Positions 35,201 through 43,740 of a DNA stretch of 64,000 bases are shown here, piece by piece. The DNA is from Arenibacter algicola. GTDB taxonomy: Bacteria; Bacteroidota; Bacteroidia; Flavobacteriales; Flavobacteriaceae. The stretch spans positions 1,612,001 through 1,676,000 of the forward strand of contig NZ_JPOO01000003.1 of NCBI RefSeq assembly GCF_000733925.1, in the 5' to 3' direction. The translations under genes were made by a program, and so were the position numbers. The notes under the pieces were generated by a model. That model saw nothing but the letters and a program-made list of their open reading frames with translations. It searched no databases and was not told the origin of the DNA. How positions within the stretch are numbered: position 1 is the stretch's first letter; the number at the start of each line of letters is the position of its first letter.

Positions 35201-35608
35201 AACGCTTACATCTGTTCCAACATAAATGAGTCGATCCATTAAAAAGGTCTTTACCTCATTGTTGGAGGCCGACCCCAGTGCATTCAGCAAGGCATTTTCA
35301 ACTACACCGTTCTGAATTTTGGCTTCTTCCCCGCCATTATATATAGCCACACTTTGTATGGCATATCTGGCTTTTGTATCATCCCCAGTTCCCAACGGAA
35401 CAAGCTTATCCGTAATTTTTAGGATCCCATCCTCACCCAAGTCGATTATTTCCTGCATTAAACGATCAGAATGATCCAGGTCCTCTGTTGGCAATTGCAT
35501 CAAAATATCGGCCACCTTGGTATCCAAGGTTCTATTGTCCTGTCCACTAATGGCAAGTGTACCCATAAACAGCATTAGCACACCTATGTTTTTATATAAT
35601 GTATTCAT
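32207..35608 (-). CDS. HEAT-repeat protein with two DUF1080 (3-keto-disaccharide hydrolase-type) domains
   Basis: A 1133-aa exported protein: signal peptide 1-22 (ending ISGQ); about 30-720 is an alpha-solenoid of HEAT-like repeats (LNALGSASNNEVKTFLMDRL, ALMALAEIGSPTSYEVLEKA, and similar); two jelly-roll DUF1080 domains follow at about 728-925 and 942-1131, each opening SIFNGKDFTGWEG / SLLNGKDLDHWVG and closing LGFRNIYVREI / LAFRNIRIKDL. DUF1080 enzymes cleave 3-keto-glycosides. The Gfo/Idh/MocA dehydrogenase gene lies just 20 bp upstream, so oxidation followed by cleavage of a glycoside is the natural model. The solenoid fusion and doubled catalytic domain are unusual; one copy may only bind. 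Substrate unknown. Confidence 0.88.
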   Translation of the reverse strand: MNTLYKNIGVLMLFMGTLAISGQDNRTLDTKVADILMQLPTEDLDHSDRLMQEIIDLGEDGILKITDKLVPLGTGDDTKARYAIQSVAIYNGGEEAKIQNGVVENALLNALGSASNNEVKTFLMDRLIYVGTDVSVPALSKYLSIDDLFKPALAALTAIGTTDASLAILEATEVGDVNKQAAFIEALGALQFAPAEEVLKAKVNSSSKIVQQRALMALAEIGSPTSYEVLEKAVASSNYQLDGTKSIIAFIHYGNKLQEQGDKGLSNTVAYALLKNCKLDNQLHYRSAGIHILSANEGTAFTKTLLKESKNSNKNYVGAVLDAAGSELSSTEVALWVKQYKKSSAVIKPLIIRMLSKSNEKVVFDKVILNAVEDKDVSVREAGIKSLSYQDKNKALPVLFKSLKLATTPEEYSAVEETLLRLCNAKDSGLLAGQLPNVNEAGKEVLVNVLAARNATDQFDTLVGNVGSGIENVTAAVYKALPSISSDKDFSTLISLLNKTDKSENIKNAQLAILNILDGSNGKYADTVFKEYNSASDKSKLLPVLASLSTQEALELVSQRLSIGNDSEKMIALDALSNWKNNDALPYLFKTATTSTDDAIRKNAFDNYLSKVRKSDYPDDQKLLLVRKLMPEAKTLAEKKQVLSAARNVKTFLSLIFVSEYLNDEELLTTASNAAIAIALPTPGVQDGLSGEVVRDIVSRSVDNLTGPDSQYIKIDVKEFLDKMPSDKGFVSIFNGKDFTGWEGLVQNPIARSKMSARKLAAEQAKANEQMMKDWYIENGVIGFKGEGYNNICTVKDYGDFEMLVDWKITNGGDSGIYLRGTPQVQIWDIARVDAGAQVGSGGLYNNQKHESKPLQVADNPIDEWNTFRIKMVGERVTVHLNGVLVTDNVVLENYWDRKQAIFAKEAIELQAHGEDLGFRNIYVREIGSGDEQLTEEEKKEGFKSLLNGKDLDHWVGNKTDYVMENNELLVRPKRGGHGNLFTAEEYSDFIFRFDFKLTPGANNGLGIHAPLDGDAAYEGKELQILDDTAEIYANLQPYQYHGSVYGIIAAKRGALNPVGEWNSQEVIVKGNHIKITLNGTVIVDGDWKEASKNGTADHKEHPGLERNTGHIGFLGHGAELAFRNIRIKDLSK

Positions 35609-35628
35609 TTTATATTTCTAGTATTTGG

Positions 35629-36897
35629 TTAATAAGCCCAGGAGGACCTCATTGGTTGATCTATTAATCTATTGGCTTCCTCATCATTGATAAACTCCTG
35701 TTTTACCGGATCAAACTCCAATGTACGCCCCAATCTCAAGGCAATAATACCCATGTTCACAACGGTGGCCGAACGGTGGCCGTTCTCCTCGTTAAGGGCA
35801 AATTTCTGTCTGGTTTTTACCGATTCCGAGAATACGGTAATCTGCTCCTCAGGATCCGGTATACTATTGATCAAGCCCTCAATATTGGGGATGGTAGATT
35901 TAAATCCGTTATATATTTTTCCATTTGGCCCTTCAATATAGGCGGCATCCTTATCCCTGTTTTCACCATCCAAGATTATTTGACAACCATCGGCATAAGT
36001 ATAGGTAATCCTTCTCCAGGTACCAATGGCATCATAGTGCTGCTCTGGCGCGTCCACTTCAACCTTAATAGGACTGGTGTTGTCTTTACCTAAAAAGTAT
36101 TGTACAGGATCAATATAATGCTGTCCCATATCGCCCAATCCACCACCATCGTAGTCCCAATATCCCCTAAAGGTACCGTGTACCCTATGTGGATGATAAG
36201 GCTTTTCCGGGGCGGGCCCTAACCACATATTATAATCCAACTCTGCTGGCACGGGCTGAGGTGCTAAATTTTCCTTACCAACCCAATAGAATTTCCAATT
36301 AAATCCAGTAACCCCGCTAATGGTCACTTTTAGCGGCCATCCCAAGGCACCACTATCCACTACCTTTTTCAATTTCTTTACCGGAGTACCCATCCCGTAA
36401 AAATTATCCTTAAAACGGAACCAAGTATTTAAGCGGAACATTTTCCCATGCTGCTGCATGGCCTCCACTACTCTCTTACCTTCACCTATAGTCCTTGTCA
36501 TTGGCTTTTCGCACCAAACATCCTTTCCCGCTTCCGCCGCCATAATAGACATAAGACCATGCCAATGTGGTGGGGTGGCTATATGTACGATATCCACATC
36601 AGGTCGCTGCAAAACTTCCCTAAAGTCGCGATATCCCTGTACACCGCTTCCCACTTTTTGAAGGGTACTGGATAAATGATTGGCATCAGCATCACAAATA
36701 GCTAGAAGTCTAGTTCCTTCATAATCCAAATGTCCTTGACCCATGCCCCCAACACCTATTACGGCCTTGGTCAATTGATCGCTAGGCGGAATAAAATTCG
36801 TCCCTCCCATGACATGTCTTGGAATAATACTGATTCCTGCAGCTGCCACTAGCGACTTTCTTACAAAATCCCTACGGCTGGTTGATTTTTTCTCCAT
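35629..36897 (-). CDS. Gfo/Idh/MocA-family oxidoreductase, Tat-exported
   Basis: A 422-aa NAD(P)-dependent sugar dehydrogenase. The twin-arginine signal is visible as SRRDFVRKSLVAAAG at residues 7-21, so it is exported folded with its cofactor. Rossmann domain about 35-165 (VIGVGGMGQGHLDYEGTRLLAICDAD; EKPMTRTIGEGKRVVEAM contains the catalytic-region Lys of CEKP); C-terminal alpha/beta domain with GGGLGDMGQHYIDPVQYFLGK, where the His is the usual catalytic base. It is 20 bp upstream of the DUF1080 gene, and the LamG regulator precedes it on the same strand. Probable role: oxidation of a glycoside at C3 in the periplasm. Confidence 0.94.
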   Translation of the reverse strand: MEKKSTSRRDFVRKSLVAAAGISIIPRHVMGGTNFIPPSDQLTKAVIGVGGMGQGHLDYEGTRLLAICDADANHLSSTLQKVGSGVQGYRDFREVLQRPDVDIVHIATPPHWHGLMSIMAAEAGKDVWCEKPMTRTIGEGKRVVEAMQQHGKMFRLNTWFRFKDNFYGMGTPVKKLKKVVDSGALGWPLKVTISGVTGFNWKFYWVGKENLAPQPVPAELDYNMWLGPAPEKPYHPHRVHGTFRGYWDYDGGGLGDMGQHYIDPVQYFLGKDNTSPIKVEVDAPEQHYDAIGTWRRITYTYADGCQIILDGENRDKDAAYIEGPNGKIYNGFKSTIPNIEGLINSIPDPEEQITVFSESVKTRQKFALNEENGHRSATVVNMGIIALRLGRTLEFDPVKQEFINDEEANRLIDQPMRSSWAY

Positions 36898-37041
36898 CTA
36901 TACTTATTCTATTAATTATTTGAAGTTTCAATATTTAAACCCACAAAGTAAAACTGTAATGCGTAAAAAAAGGGGTAATGTTTGGGGTAATAAAATTGAA
37001 AAAAAGTGAATTATATAAATATTTTCAAATTGTGTTGGATT

Positions 37042-39363
37042 CTACAGGGGATTACTTACCACCATATCCTCAAATTTAACGGTATAAATCTCACCATAAA
37101 TTTTTTTATAGAGCTTGGCAAAATTGTCGTAGGCCTTATGTGCCAAACTTAATTTTCCCTGCCTAATCAGAATTTGTAATTTAATCTGCAGCGCATGCTC
37201 ATTTAAATCATCATAGATATACATTACAGATGCCAAGTCGTACATTAAAACGCTATGCCTATCCAAGTCCAGTATTTTTGATATATCATAACAGAATTCT
37301 ATGATTCTATTGCTCATATTTTCAACAATGGGATCCAACCATGAATCGCTCATATTCATGAAAAATCTTTCTGCCTTTAATATAGAGAACAATTGGGGCA
37401 ATTGTTCTTCCAAATAAACAACCGTTACACCACCACTACCCAAGTCTTTCAAATAATTCAGAACTTCCAGATAATCACAAAAACAATTTTCTCCGATTTC
37501 AAGATACCAACTTTTGTCCCGAAAGGTCAAATTCATTTCCTTGGTCTCGGACAAAATAGCCCTAAGGTTCTGTATATTGGTCCCTCTCGTATTTTTTGCA
37601 TTCTTTGGGCTCATGCCTGGCCAAAGTGCCTCGGTAAGTTTTTTGGTGCTAATTCCATCCTTTTCACCAATGCTGTGCAACAAGACAATAACAAATAGCT
37701 GTTTTAACTTGGGGGACAATTTTTTGGCAATATCAACACCTTCAGAATTAATGATACGCAATGACCCAAAGCAAAGTATTTTTTCAGCTGCCTTAATTAA
37801 ACTCCTATGATCCCTGTTAGGAAACTTTTTTACCGGTTCTTCCGGTACTGGTAAAAACTTTGCCCTGATTACTCCTTTTTTCCAAAACTTAAGCACCAGA
37901 AAAATAAGTAAAAATACAGCAATGGCTAGTCCTATTTTTATATAAAGTGATGATACAACCGTATCGTTCACTTCTATTTTTTGGTATTCCTTGGCAATTT
38001 CAAGAGCATTAAGTTCACGTTTCCATATTTTAATATTTGTAAGATATCCGATAAAAAATTCTTGCCATAGATTACTTCCTATAACAATATTATAGTCGGA
38101 CGTATCATAATCCTCGATTAGCTTGATCTTATCTGTCTGTTTCCCATTCACAAAAAACAAAAGTTCGTCGTTCACTTTGGAATGCACCAAAGCCACATGG
38201 GTCCATTCATTTAATGGCACCGGGGATGTTTGGGATATATAGTCCTTAATATCGGCCATGGTAAAAGTCAACAATCCTTCGTGCAACTTTAAAACAAAAT
38301 TATCCCCTTTTCCCAGTATACTGTTGTTACTTGTTAGGACGGTGGGCCTAACCCATGCCGAGATGGTAAAACTTCCCTCCAAGGCCGTTCTACTATCCAA
38401 TCCGGCATCTACATAAGCCCCCTTATCAAAATAGCCCACCTTTCCATGCACCTCATCTTCTTGAATCTTCACATTATTAACGATAAGTTCCTTATCATTT
38501 TTTCTAACCGCATTTTTAATGGTAGTACCAAAAGAAAAGTGATCTGTTAGACCGTATTCAAAATCTAAGGGAAAGCCAATAAACTCTTTAAGATTACCTC
38601 TATTTTCCGGGGTAGTATAAATAATATCGGGAGAGAAATAATAACCGGCCCTGTGCGGAATAAATACTGGCAGGCTTTCCGTTGGATCTATGGGAAGGCT
38701 AAAATACCCATTGACGATAAGGTTTCTATGGTTTTTGAAGCTTACCCCGTTCAACAAACCAGATTTGGACCTCACAGCACCAAACACCCTGCTTTTCTTA
38801 TTTAGGTTTAAGACAAGGCTATCTGCCTTAGGGAACAACTCGGGATCAATTTGAATGAAATTGGGAATTTTTCCGGAAAGCCTCCAAATATTTACAAAAA
38901 CACTGTCATTTAATAATTCCTTATCCAACACCCTCACAGCCCCCAGTTCCTTGTTGGTCCCAAATTTGGGGGCAAGCAGGCCGTTTGGCAAGGAATCCAA
39001 AGGAATTGTCTCTATCTTTTGTACAGGAATCTGTGGGACCCAGGATTGCGATAAAAAGTCTCTGCCAAAAATATTATCGGTCACCAAGATGAGCGAATCA
39101 TTTTTTGCCACTAACTGCTCCAATAGCGAATCGTATTTTTCCTGATAATCCGAGATATAGAGGGCTATGGGAGTTTTAGCATTAAGAAGACTAGCTAAAT
39201 TATTATTTGTAATTTGATCAATATCGATCAAAATATGGGAACGCAGACGTATATCCCATTTATCCTCTTCAGAAAGCAGTCGATATTCCTGCGCGGTTCC
39301 CACTTTCAACAATAGAAGCAAAAACAACAAACAAAATTTAGAAAATGGAATTCTTCTTAGCAA
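37042..39363 (-). CDS. Membrane-spanning one-component regulator with LamG sensor and winged-helix/BTAD output
   Basis: A 773-aa protein. Signal peptide 1-24; about 25-300 extracytoplasmic region of unknown fold; about 305-460 LamG/concanavalin-A-like domain (GYFDKGAYVDAGLDSRTALEGSF, NEWTHVALVHSKVNDELLFFVNGKQTDKI, IGYLTNIKIWKRELNALEIAKEYQ); transmembrane helix about 473-494 (LYIKIGLAIAVFLLIFLVLKFW); cytoplasmic OmpR/SARP-like winged helix about 530-620 (LSPKLKQLFVIVLLHSIGEKDGISTKKLTEALWPGM with NTRGTNIQNLRAIL); C-terminal BTAD/TPR-like helices to 773 (LSLAHKAYDNFAKLYKKIYGE). The chain has no kinase or receiver, so ligand binding outside would act directly on the DNA-binding end. It lies 144 bp upstream of the Gfo and DUF1080 genes, its likely targets. 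Domain calls are by eye. Confidence 0.82.
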   Translation of the reverse strand: MLRRIPFSKFCLLFLLLLLKVGTAQEYRLLSEEDKWDIRLRSHILIDIDQITNNNLASLLNAKTPIALYISDYQEKYDSLLEQLVAKNDSLILVTDNIFGRDFLSQSWVPQIPVQKIETIPLDSLPNGLLAPKFGTNKELGAVRVLDKELLNDSVFVNIWRLSGKIPNFIQIDPELFPKADSLVLNLNKKSRVFGAVRSKSGLLNGVSFKNHRNLIVNGYFSLPIDPTESLPVFIPHRAGYYFSPDIIYTTPENRGNLKEFIGFPLDFEYGLTDHFSFGTTIKNAVRKNDKELIVNNVKIQEDEVHGKVGYFDKGAYVDAGLDSRTALEGSFTISAWVRPTVLTSNNSILGKGDNFVLKLHEGLLTFTMADIKDYISQTSPVPLNEWTHVALVHSKVNDELLFFVNGKQTDKIKLIEDYDTSDYNIVIGSNLWQEFFIGYLTNIKIWKRELNALEIAKEYQKIEVNDTVVSSLYIKIGLAIAVFLLIFLVLKFWKKGVIRAKFLPVPEEPVKKFPNRDHRSLIKAAEKILCFGSLRIINSEGVDIAKKLSPKLKQLFVIVLLHSIGEKDGISTKKLTEALWPGMSPKNAKNTRGTNIQNLRAILSETKEMNLTFRDKSWYLEIGENCFCDYLEVLNYLKDLGSGGVTVVYLEEQLPQLFSILKAERFFMNMSDSWLDPIVENMSNRIIEFCYDISKILDLDRHSVLMYDLASVMYIYDDLNEHALQIKLQILIRQGKLSLAHKAYDNFAKLYKKIYGEIYTVKFEDMVVSNPL

Positions 39364-39522
39364 TATATACCTAATAATCCCGCAGAGGGCATTTCTATCA
39401 ACTACGCAATTTACTAAGAATAAATAAAATTTCGCCCGCAGAAATTATCCGAAGTATATCTGCACCGAACAATTAACTTTTAACACCTAGAAATGCTATC
39501 CCTAAGAAAGGCCAAGATTTGC

Positions 39523-41307
39523 CTACATCCTGTCTGGCACCTGTATTCCCAAAAGTCCAAAGGCCAATTTTATAACTTCGCCAACCTTTTTTGCCAATTG
39601 AACCCTGAATATTTTTTTGTTCTGATCCTGCTCCCCCAATATGGAAACATTTTGATAAAAGGAATTGAATTCCTTAACCAAATCATATGTGTAATTGGCA
39701 ATTAACGCCGGACTATAATTATCGGCCGCCAATTGGATAGTTTCTGGAAACAGCTGCAATTGTTTTAGCAACTCTTTCTCCTTTTCATGTAAATCTGTCA
39801 AATTTTGAGAACTGTTCAGGTCCTGCTCCAATTCTTCGGCCTTTCTTAATATAGATTGGATCCTAGCATAAGTATACTGAATAAAAGGCCCAGTATTTCC
39901 TTGAAAATCCACGGATTCCTCCGGATTGAACAAAATTCTCTTTTTTGGATCCACCTTAAGAATGTAATACTTTAAGGCTCCAAGTCCTATAATTTTATAC
40001 AGCTCTTGTTTCTCTTCTTTGGAGTAATCTTCCAGCTTGCCCAATTCCTCAGAAATATCAGCTGCAGTTTGGGTCATCTCAGCCATTAATTCATCGGCAT
40101 CCACTACGGTACCTTCCCTACTCTTCATTTTCCCACTGGGCAGATCCACCATTCCATAACTTAAGTGATATAGCTTTTCAGCCCAACCAAAGCCCAACTT
40201 CTGTAATATAAGGAACAACACCTTAAAGTGGTAATCCTGTTCATTGCCAACGGTGTAGACCATGCCCTTAACATCAGGATTATCCTTTACCCTTTGTATT
40301 GCCGTGCCAATATCCTGGGTCATATACACTGCAGTACCATCTGAACGGAGTACAATCTTTTCATCAAGACCTTCATCCGTTAGGTCTATCCACACGCTTC
40401 CATCTTCCTTTTTATAAAAGACCCCCCTTTGCAATCCGTCCTCCACAAAGTCCTTTCCCAACAAATAGGTATTGCTTTCGTAATAGAGTTGATCAAAGTC
40501 GACCCCCATGTTTTTGTAGGTAATTTCAAAACCGTCATAAACCCATTGGTTCATAGTCTTCCATAGTTCTACCACCTCCTCATCGCCGGCCTCCCATTTT
40601 CTAAGCATTTCCTGAGCTTCCAACAAGATGGGCGCCTCTTTTTCTGCTACTTTTTCATCTATTCCATTGGAAATCATAGTAGCAATTTCGGCCTTATAGG
40701 CCTTATCAAAAGCCACGTAATAGTTTCCCACTAATTTATCACCCTTAAGCCCCGTACTCTCCGGGGTTTCCCCATTGCCAAAACGCTGCCAGGCAAGCAT
40801 ACTTTTACAAATGTGTATCCCCCTGTCGTTAATAATCTGGGTCTTATAGACCTTCTTCCCCGAAGCCTTTAGTATTTCTGCTACGGAATAGCCCAATAAA
40901 TTATTTCGGACATGGCCCAAATGCAGTGGTTTATTCGTATTGGGTGACGAATATTCCACCATTATGGCTTCCTTGGAACTTTGGGAAACAAAACCAAAAT
41001 CTTGCAGATTCCTTATTCCTTCAAAAAAATCAAGGTAATATTCATTGCTAATGGTAATATTCAAAAATCCTTTGACCACATTGAAATCGGTCACCTCTTC
41101 CACTTCATCCTTAAGGAACTGCCCTATTTGCTCACCAATCTGTACCGGATTTCCCTTTACAAATCGCAACATGGGAAAAATAACCGCAGTAATATCGCCA
41201 GCAAAATCTTTTCGAGTAGGTTGAAATTCTACCGTTGGCAATTCAACTTTAAAAATAGAGGTAACGGCTTCTTTTACCTTTTGGGTAAGGACTTCTTGAA
41301 TGTTCAT
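39523..41307 (-). CDS. argS: Arginyl-tRNA synthetase
   Basis: A 594-aa class I synthetase that charges tRNA-Arg. The N-terminal Add1 domain (about 1-110) is followed by the catalytic domain with the HIGH-type motif HLGH (SSPNTNKPLHLGHVRNN), then the KMSKS-loop equivalent KMKSREG, and the C-terminal anticodon-binding DALR domain ending FGLLGIQVPDRM. Length is typical. A TAnnTTTG-type element lies at 41329-41336. It is surrounded by unrelated genes and nearby arginine-catabolic enzymes (43917-45875), which may be coincidence. Confidence 0.98.
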   Translation of the reverse strand: MNIQEVLTQKVKEAVTSIFKVELPTVEFQPTRKDFAGDITAVIFPMLRFVKGNPVQIGEQIGQFLKDEVEEVTDFNVVKGFLNITISNEYYLDFFEGIRNLQDFGFVSQSSKEAIMVEYSSPNTNKPLHLGHVRNNLLGYSVAEILKASGKKVYKTQIINDRGIHICKSMLAWQRFGNGETPESTGLKGDKLVGNYYVAFDKAYKAEIATMISNGIDEKVAEKEAPILLEAQEMLRKWEAGDEEVVELWKTMNQWVYDGFEITYKNMGVDFDQLYYESNTYLLGKDFVEDGLQRGVFYKKEDGSVWIDLTDEGLDEKIVLRSDGTAVYMTQDIGTAIQRVKDNPDVKGMVYTVGNEQDYHFKVLFLILQKLGFGWAEKLYHLSYGMVDLPSGKMKSREGTVVDADELMAEMTQTAADISEELGKLEDYSKEEKQELYKIIGLGALKYYILKVDPKKRILFNPEESVDFQGNTGPFIQYTYARIQSILRKAEELEQDLNSSQNLTDLHEKEKELLKQLQLFPETIQLAADNYSPALIANYTYDLVKEFNSFYQNVSILGEQDQNKKIFRVQLAKKVGEVIKLAFGLLGIQVPDRM

Positions 41308-41328
41308 TAATTTCGGCGTTTACGGCTG

Positions 41329-41336
41329 CAAAATTA
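41329..41336 (-). promoter_or_regulatory. Candidate -7 element upstream of argS
   Basis: Minus-strand TAATTTTG, an exact TAnnTTTG match, 22 bp before the argS ATG; the -33 part is not evident. Confidence 0.4.
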
Positions 41337-41470
41337 AGCAATTTTTATTCTTTCCCCTTATTGTTACGGATAACTAGACCACAAAGAAGGCAGATTTTTT
41401 TTAACTTTATATTCCTTTGCGCTTTAAAGTGCCTTAAGATGATGATATAATCCGGATATCCATAAATTTT

Positions 41471-41896
41471 ATGTTACTGAACGTTTCCTATAACAATAAA
41501 GAAATTACAAGAAAAATAGATGAAGAGGTAGGCAAGCCCTTTACCTTAAAGGAACGCTTTGCCTTGGACGGAATTGGATCTCCCAAATTATACATTGTTG
41601 ACAGTAGTATAGAAATTAAAAATTTATTGATCTTGGACAATAATACCAACACCTGCAATATTGAATTGCGGCCAAAAGGGATCATTATCCGCTTTAGATC
41701 CCTATTGGAAACCTTTGGACTTATTATTCCATATTACAAGTTTACCCTATACAAGACCGATCTAGGCCTAAATACCATATACAGGGACCAATATTTTATC
41801 AAAATAAAATCGGACACCAAGGCCATACAGAAGTTTTTTACAAAATTATTGGGATACAGGGCGGACAATGCCCCAACCAATATAGAGGACCTGTAA
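41471..41896 (+). CDS. Conserved hypothetical protein, 141 aa
   Basis: A small soluble protein with no signal peptide or membrane helix. The N-terminal third (ITRKIDEEVGKPFTLKERFALDGIG) reads as a helix-strand pair and the rest as beta-rich with LLILDNNTNTCNIELRPKGIIIRFRSLLETFGLIIPYYKF, which resembles PH-like folds in strand rhythm (weak). Well-formed codon use and an ATG start support a real gene. It stands alone between the divergent argS and the repeat-bordered BCCT region. I do not recognise a family. Confidence 0.7.
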   Translation: MLLNVSYNNKEITRKIDEEVGKPFTLKERFALDGIGSPKLYIVDSSIEIKNLLILDNNTNTCNIELRPKGIIIRFRSLLETFGLIIPYYKFTLYKTDLGLNTIYRDQYFIKIKSDTKAIQKFFTKLLGYRADNAPTNIEDL

Positions 41897-42013
41897 TACG
41901 TTATGTTATAAATACCTAAAGCCACCCCATAAAACTATAGAGCTTTTTGTTACCCTATATTAATTTTATTTAGATTACTTTTTTACGGCCAATGAATTGA
42001 TTAGAAAAAATTG

Positions 42014-42174
42014 TCCGGTAGCGGAGTCGAGACCTCAATTTAAAAATATAATTGCCAAAAACCTCTCGACTGCAGCTGTCTGCCCACAAGGCAGACTCGA
42101 AGAGACAGAAACATTTACCTATATTAACGGATAATCAATTATACGAATTTCATTCTAGACGAACTCACATTATT
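42014..42174. repeat. Left copy of an inverted repeat element flanking the BCCT gene
   Basis: GCGGAGTCGAGACCTCA at 42021-42037 is the exact reverse complement of TGAGGTCTCGACTCCGC at 43783-43799. Further traces (aacctctcgactgcagc at about 42059-42077) mirror the other arm. GAACTCACATTATT at 42161-42174 matches GAACTCACGTTATT at 43851-43864. The 260-bp gap from 41897 otherwise holds nothing I can support. Confidence 0.7.
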
Positions 42175-42248
42175 ATAAAACCGCTATTATCAAAATATTT
42201 AATTCTTATCGTAAAAATCCATTACTTTCCGTTTCCATCGGAATCCTT

Positions 42249-43685
42249 TTGATATCAACATTGATTGTTTTTATCGCCACCGAGGAAACCTATGAAGCCA
42301 TTGAAATGGCCTCCATTTGGGTCAGGAACTATTTTGGGCATTTCTATTTGTACCTTGGACTGGGATGTGTGCTTTTTTTGTTGGCCATAGCATTATCCCC
42401 TTTGGGAAAAATAAAGCTGGGCGCAAAAAATGAAAAGCCCGAGTTTACCATTTGGGCATGGACAGCAATGCTTTATAGTGCAGGAATGGGAGCTGGGATT
42501 TTGCTTCGGGCAGTACAGGAACCTGTTTTCATGCAGCAGAATCCTCCCTACCTTTCAGATTTACCGTTAGATATCCTTGCCTTGGAATTCACCTTTTACC
42601 AATGGGGGTTTACGGCCTGGGCATTTTATGGACTCTTTGCCATGACCATAGGTTATTATCTATTTGTTAGAAAGAAAAAAGTACTGATCAGCTCAACTAT
42701 TGAGGACATATTGCACAATAAGACGGCTAGAACAGGTATTGATGTCCTAACTATTATGACCACGGTTTTTGGCTTGATTGCAGCTATAGGCCTGGGGACA
42801 ACCCAAATTAATGGCGGCCTGATCCACATTACTTCCTCCAATTTAGGCCTGATCACTACCTTATTCCTAACCACGCTTATTTCGGCATTGGCTTTTTATT
42901 CTGCATGGAAAGGAGTTGACAAAGGTATTCAGGTACTCTCAAAAATCAATATCCTTATTACCTTGGCCGTACTGTTTTTTACATTTTTCCAAAGTGATAT
43001 TCTTAAGATATTGGGCAATTTTTTAGCCGCCACACTACATTATATCCTAGACTTCATTCCTTTAAGCCTGGCTTATGGGAGTTATGACCCGGGGATAACT
43101 TTTCTAACCGATTGGACTTTCTACTATTGGGCCTTTTGGTTGGCATGGGCTCCCTTTACAGGGATTTTTATTGCAAGGATTTCCAAAGGGCGTAGCCTAA
43201 GGCAGTTGTTATTGGGAGTACTGATCATCCCCAGTTTGGGCACTTTTTTTTGGTTTTCAGTTTTTGGCACCTCGGCCTTCCAACTTATTGAGGGATGGGG
43301 AAGCTATAACAACGAGTTTAATGGAGTGTTTTCTTCAATTTTTGTATTCTTTGAAAACTACCCCTTCTCTACATTCCTAAATATAACTACCATACTACTA
43401 CTGATCGGTTTTTTGGTAACCTCTGTGGACTCGGCTGTTTTTGTGCTGAGTATGTTTTCGGACAGGGGTAAAAAAGACCCTAGCAAAAAGCACCGCTTAA
43501 TTTGGTCATTGTTTATCTTTTTGGCCACGATTGCCCTAATTCTATTGGGCAATGCCAAACCAGAGGTAGATATATTGGTTGCCGCCCAAAAGCTACTGAT
43601 TATCACATCATTGCCATTTGCCTTTTTTATGGTATTTATGGCCATGGTATTTCTTAAAGAACTATTGAACGTGAGTTCGACATAA
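42249..43685 (+). CDS. BCCT-family (betaine/carnitine/choline) transporter, start codon lost or non-canonical
   Basis: A 478-aa (minimum) integral membrane protein with about 12 transmembrane helices. BCCT features: AGMGAGILLRAVQEP (the AGMGIG-type loop), FAFYQWGFTAWAFYG-like segment and, in helix 8, WTFYYWAFWLAWAPFTGIFIARISKGRS, the Trp-rich substrate box followed by the family's ARISKGR motif. It should take up quaternary-amine osmolytes with Na+ or H+. The TTG at 42249 is in the middle of helix 1; the frame remains open up to a TAG at 42156-42158, adding a convincing positive stretch and helix start (SYRKNPLLSVSIGILLIS), but no ATG, GTG or TTG exists there. A real start may be ATT/ATC or the 5' end may be damaged. 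Flanked by inverted repeats. Confidence 0.82.
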   Translation: MISTLIVFIATEETYEAIEMASIWVRNYFGHFYLYLGLGCVLFLLAIALSPLGKIKLGAKNEKPEFTIWAWTAMLYSAGMGAGILLRAVQEPVFMQQNPPYLSDLPLDILALEFTFYQWGFTAWAFYGLFAMTIGYYLFVRKKKVLISSTIEDILHNKTARTGIDVLTIMTTVFGLIAAIGLGTTQINGGLIHITSSNLGLITTLFLTTLISALAFYSAWKGVDKGIQVLSKINILITLAVLFFTFFQSDILKILGNFLAATLHYILDFIPLSLAYGSYDPGITFLTDWTFYYWAFWLAWAPFTGIFIARISKGRSLRQLLLGVLIIPSLGTFFWFSVFGTSAFQLIEGWGSYNNEFNGVFSSIFVFFENYPFSTFLNITTILLLIGFLVTSVDSAVFVLSMFSDRGKKDPSKKHRLIWSLFIFLATIALILLGNAKPEVDILVAAQKLLIITSLPFAFFMVFMAMVFLKELLNVSST

Positions 43686-43740
43686 AAATATTATCAATAC
43701 ATTGATTTAATGTAAGTTATAATAAATGCTACGGTCCCCT

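Noticed and set aside
42052..42252. 66-aa frame in front of the BCCT gene
   Set aside because: It crosses the repeat element and the BCCT N-terminal frame, and its sequence has no protein-like pattern.
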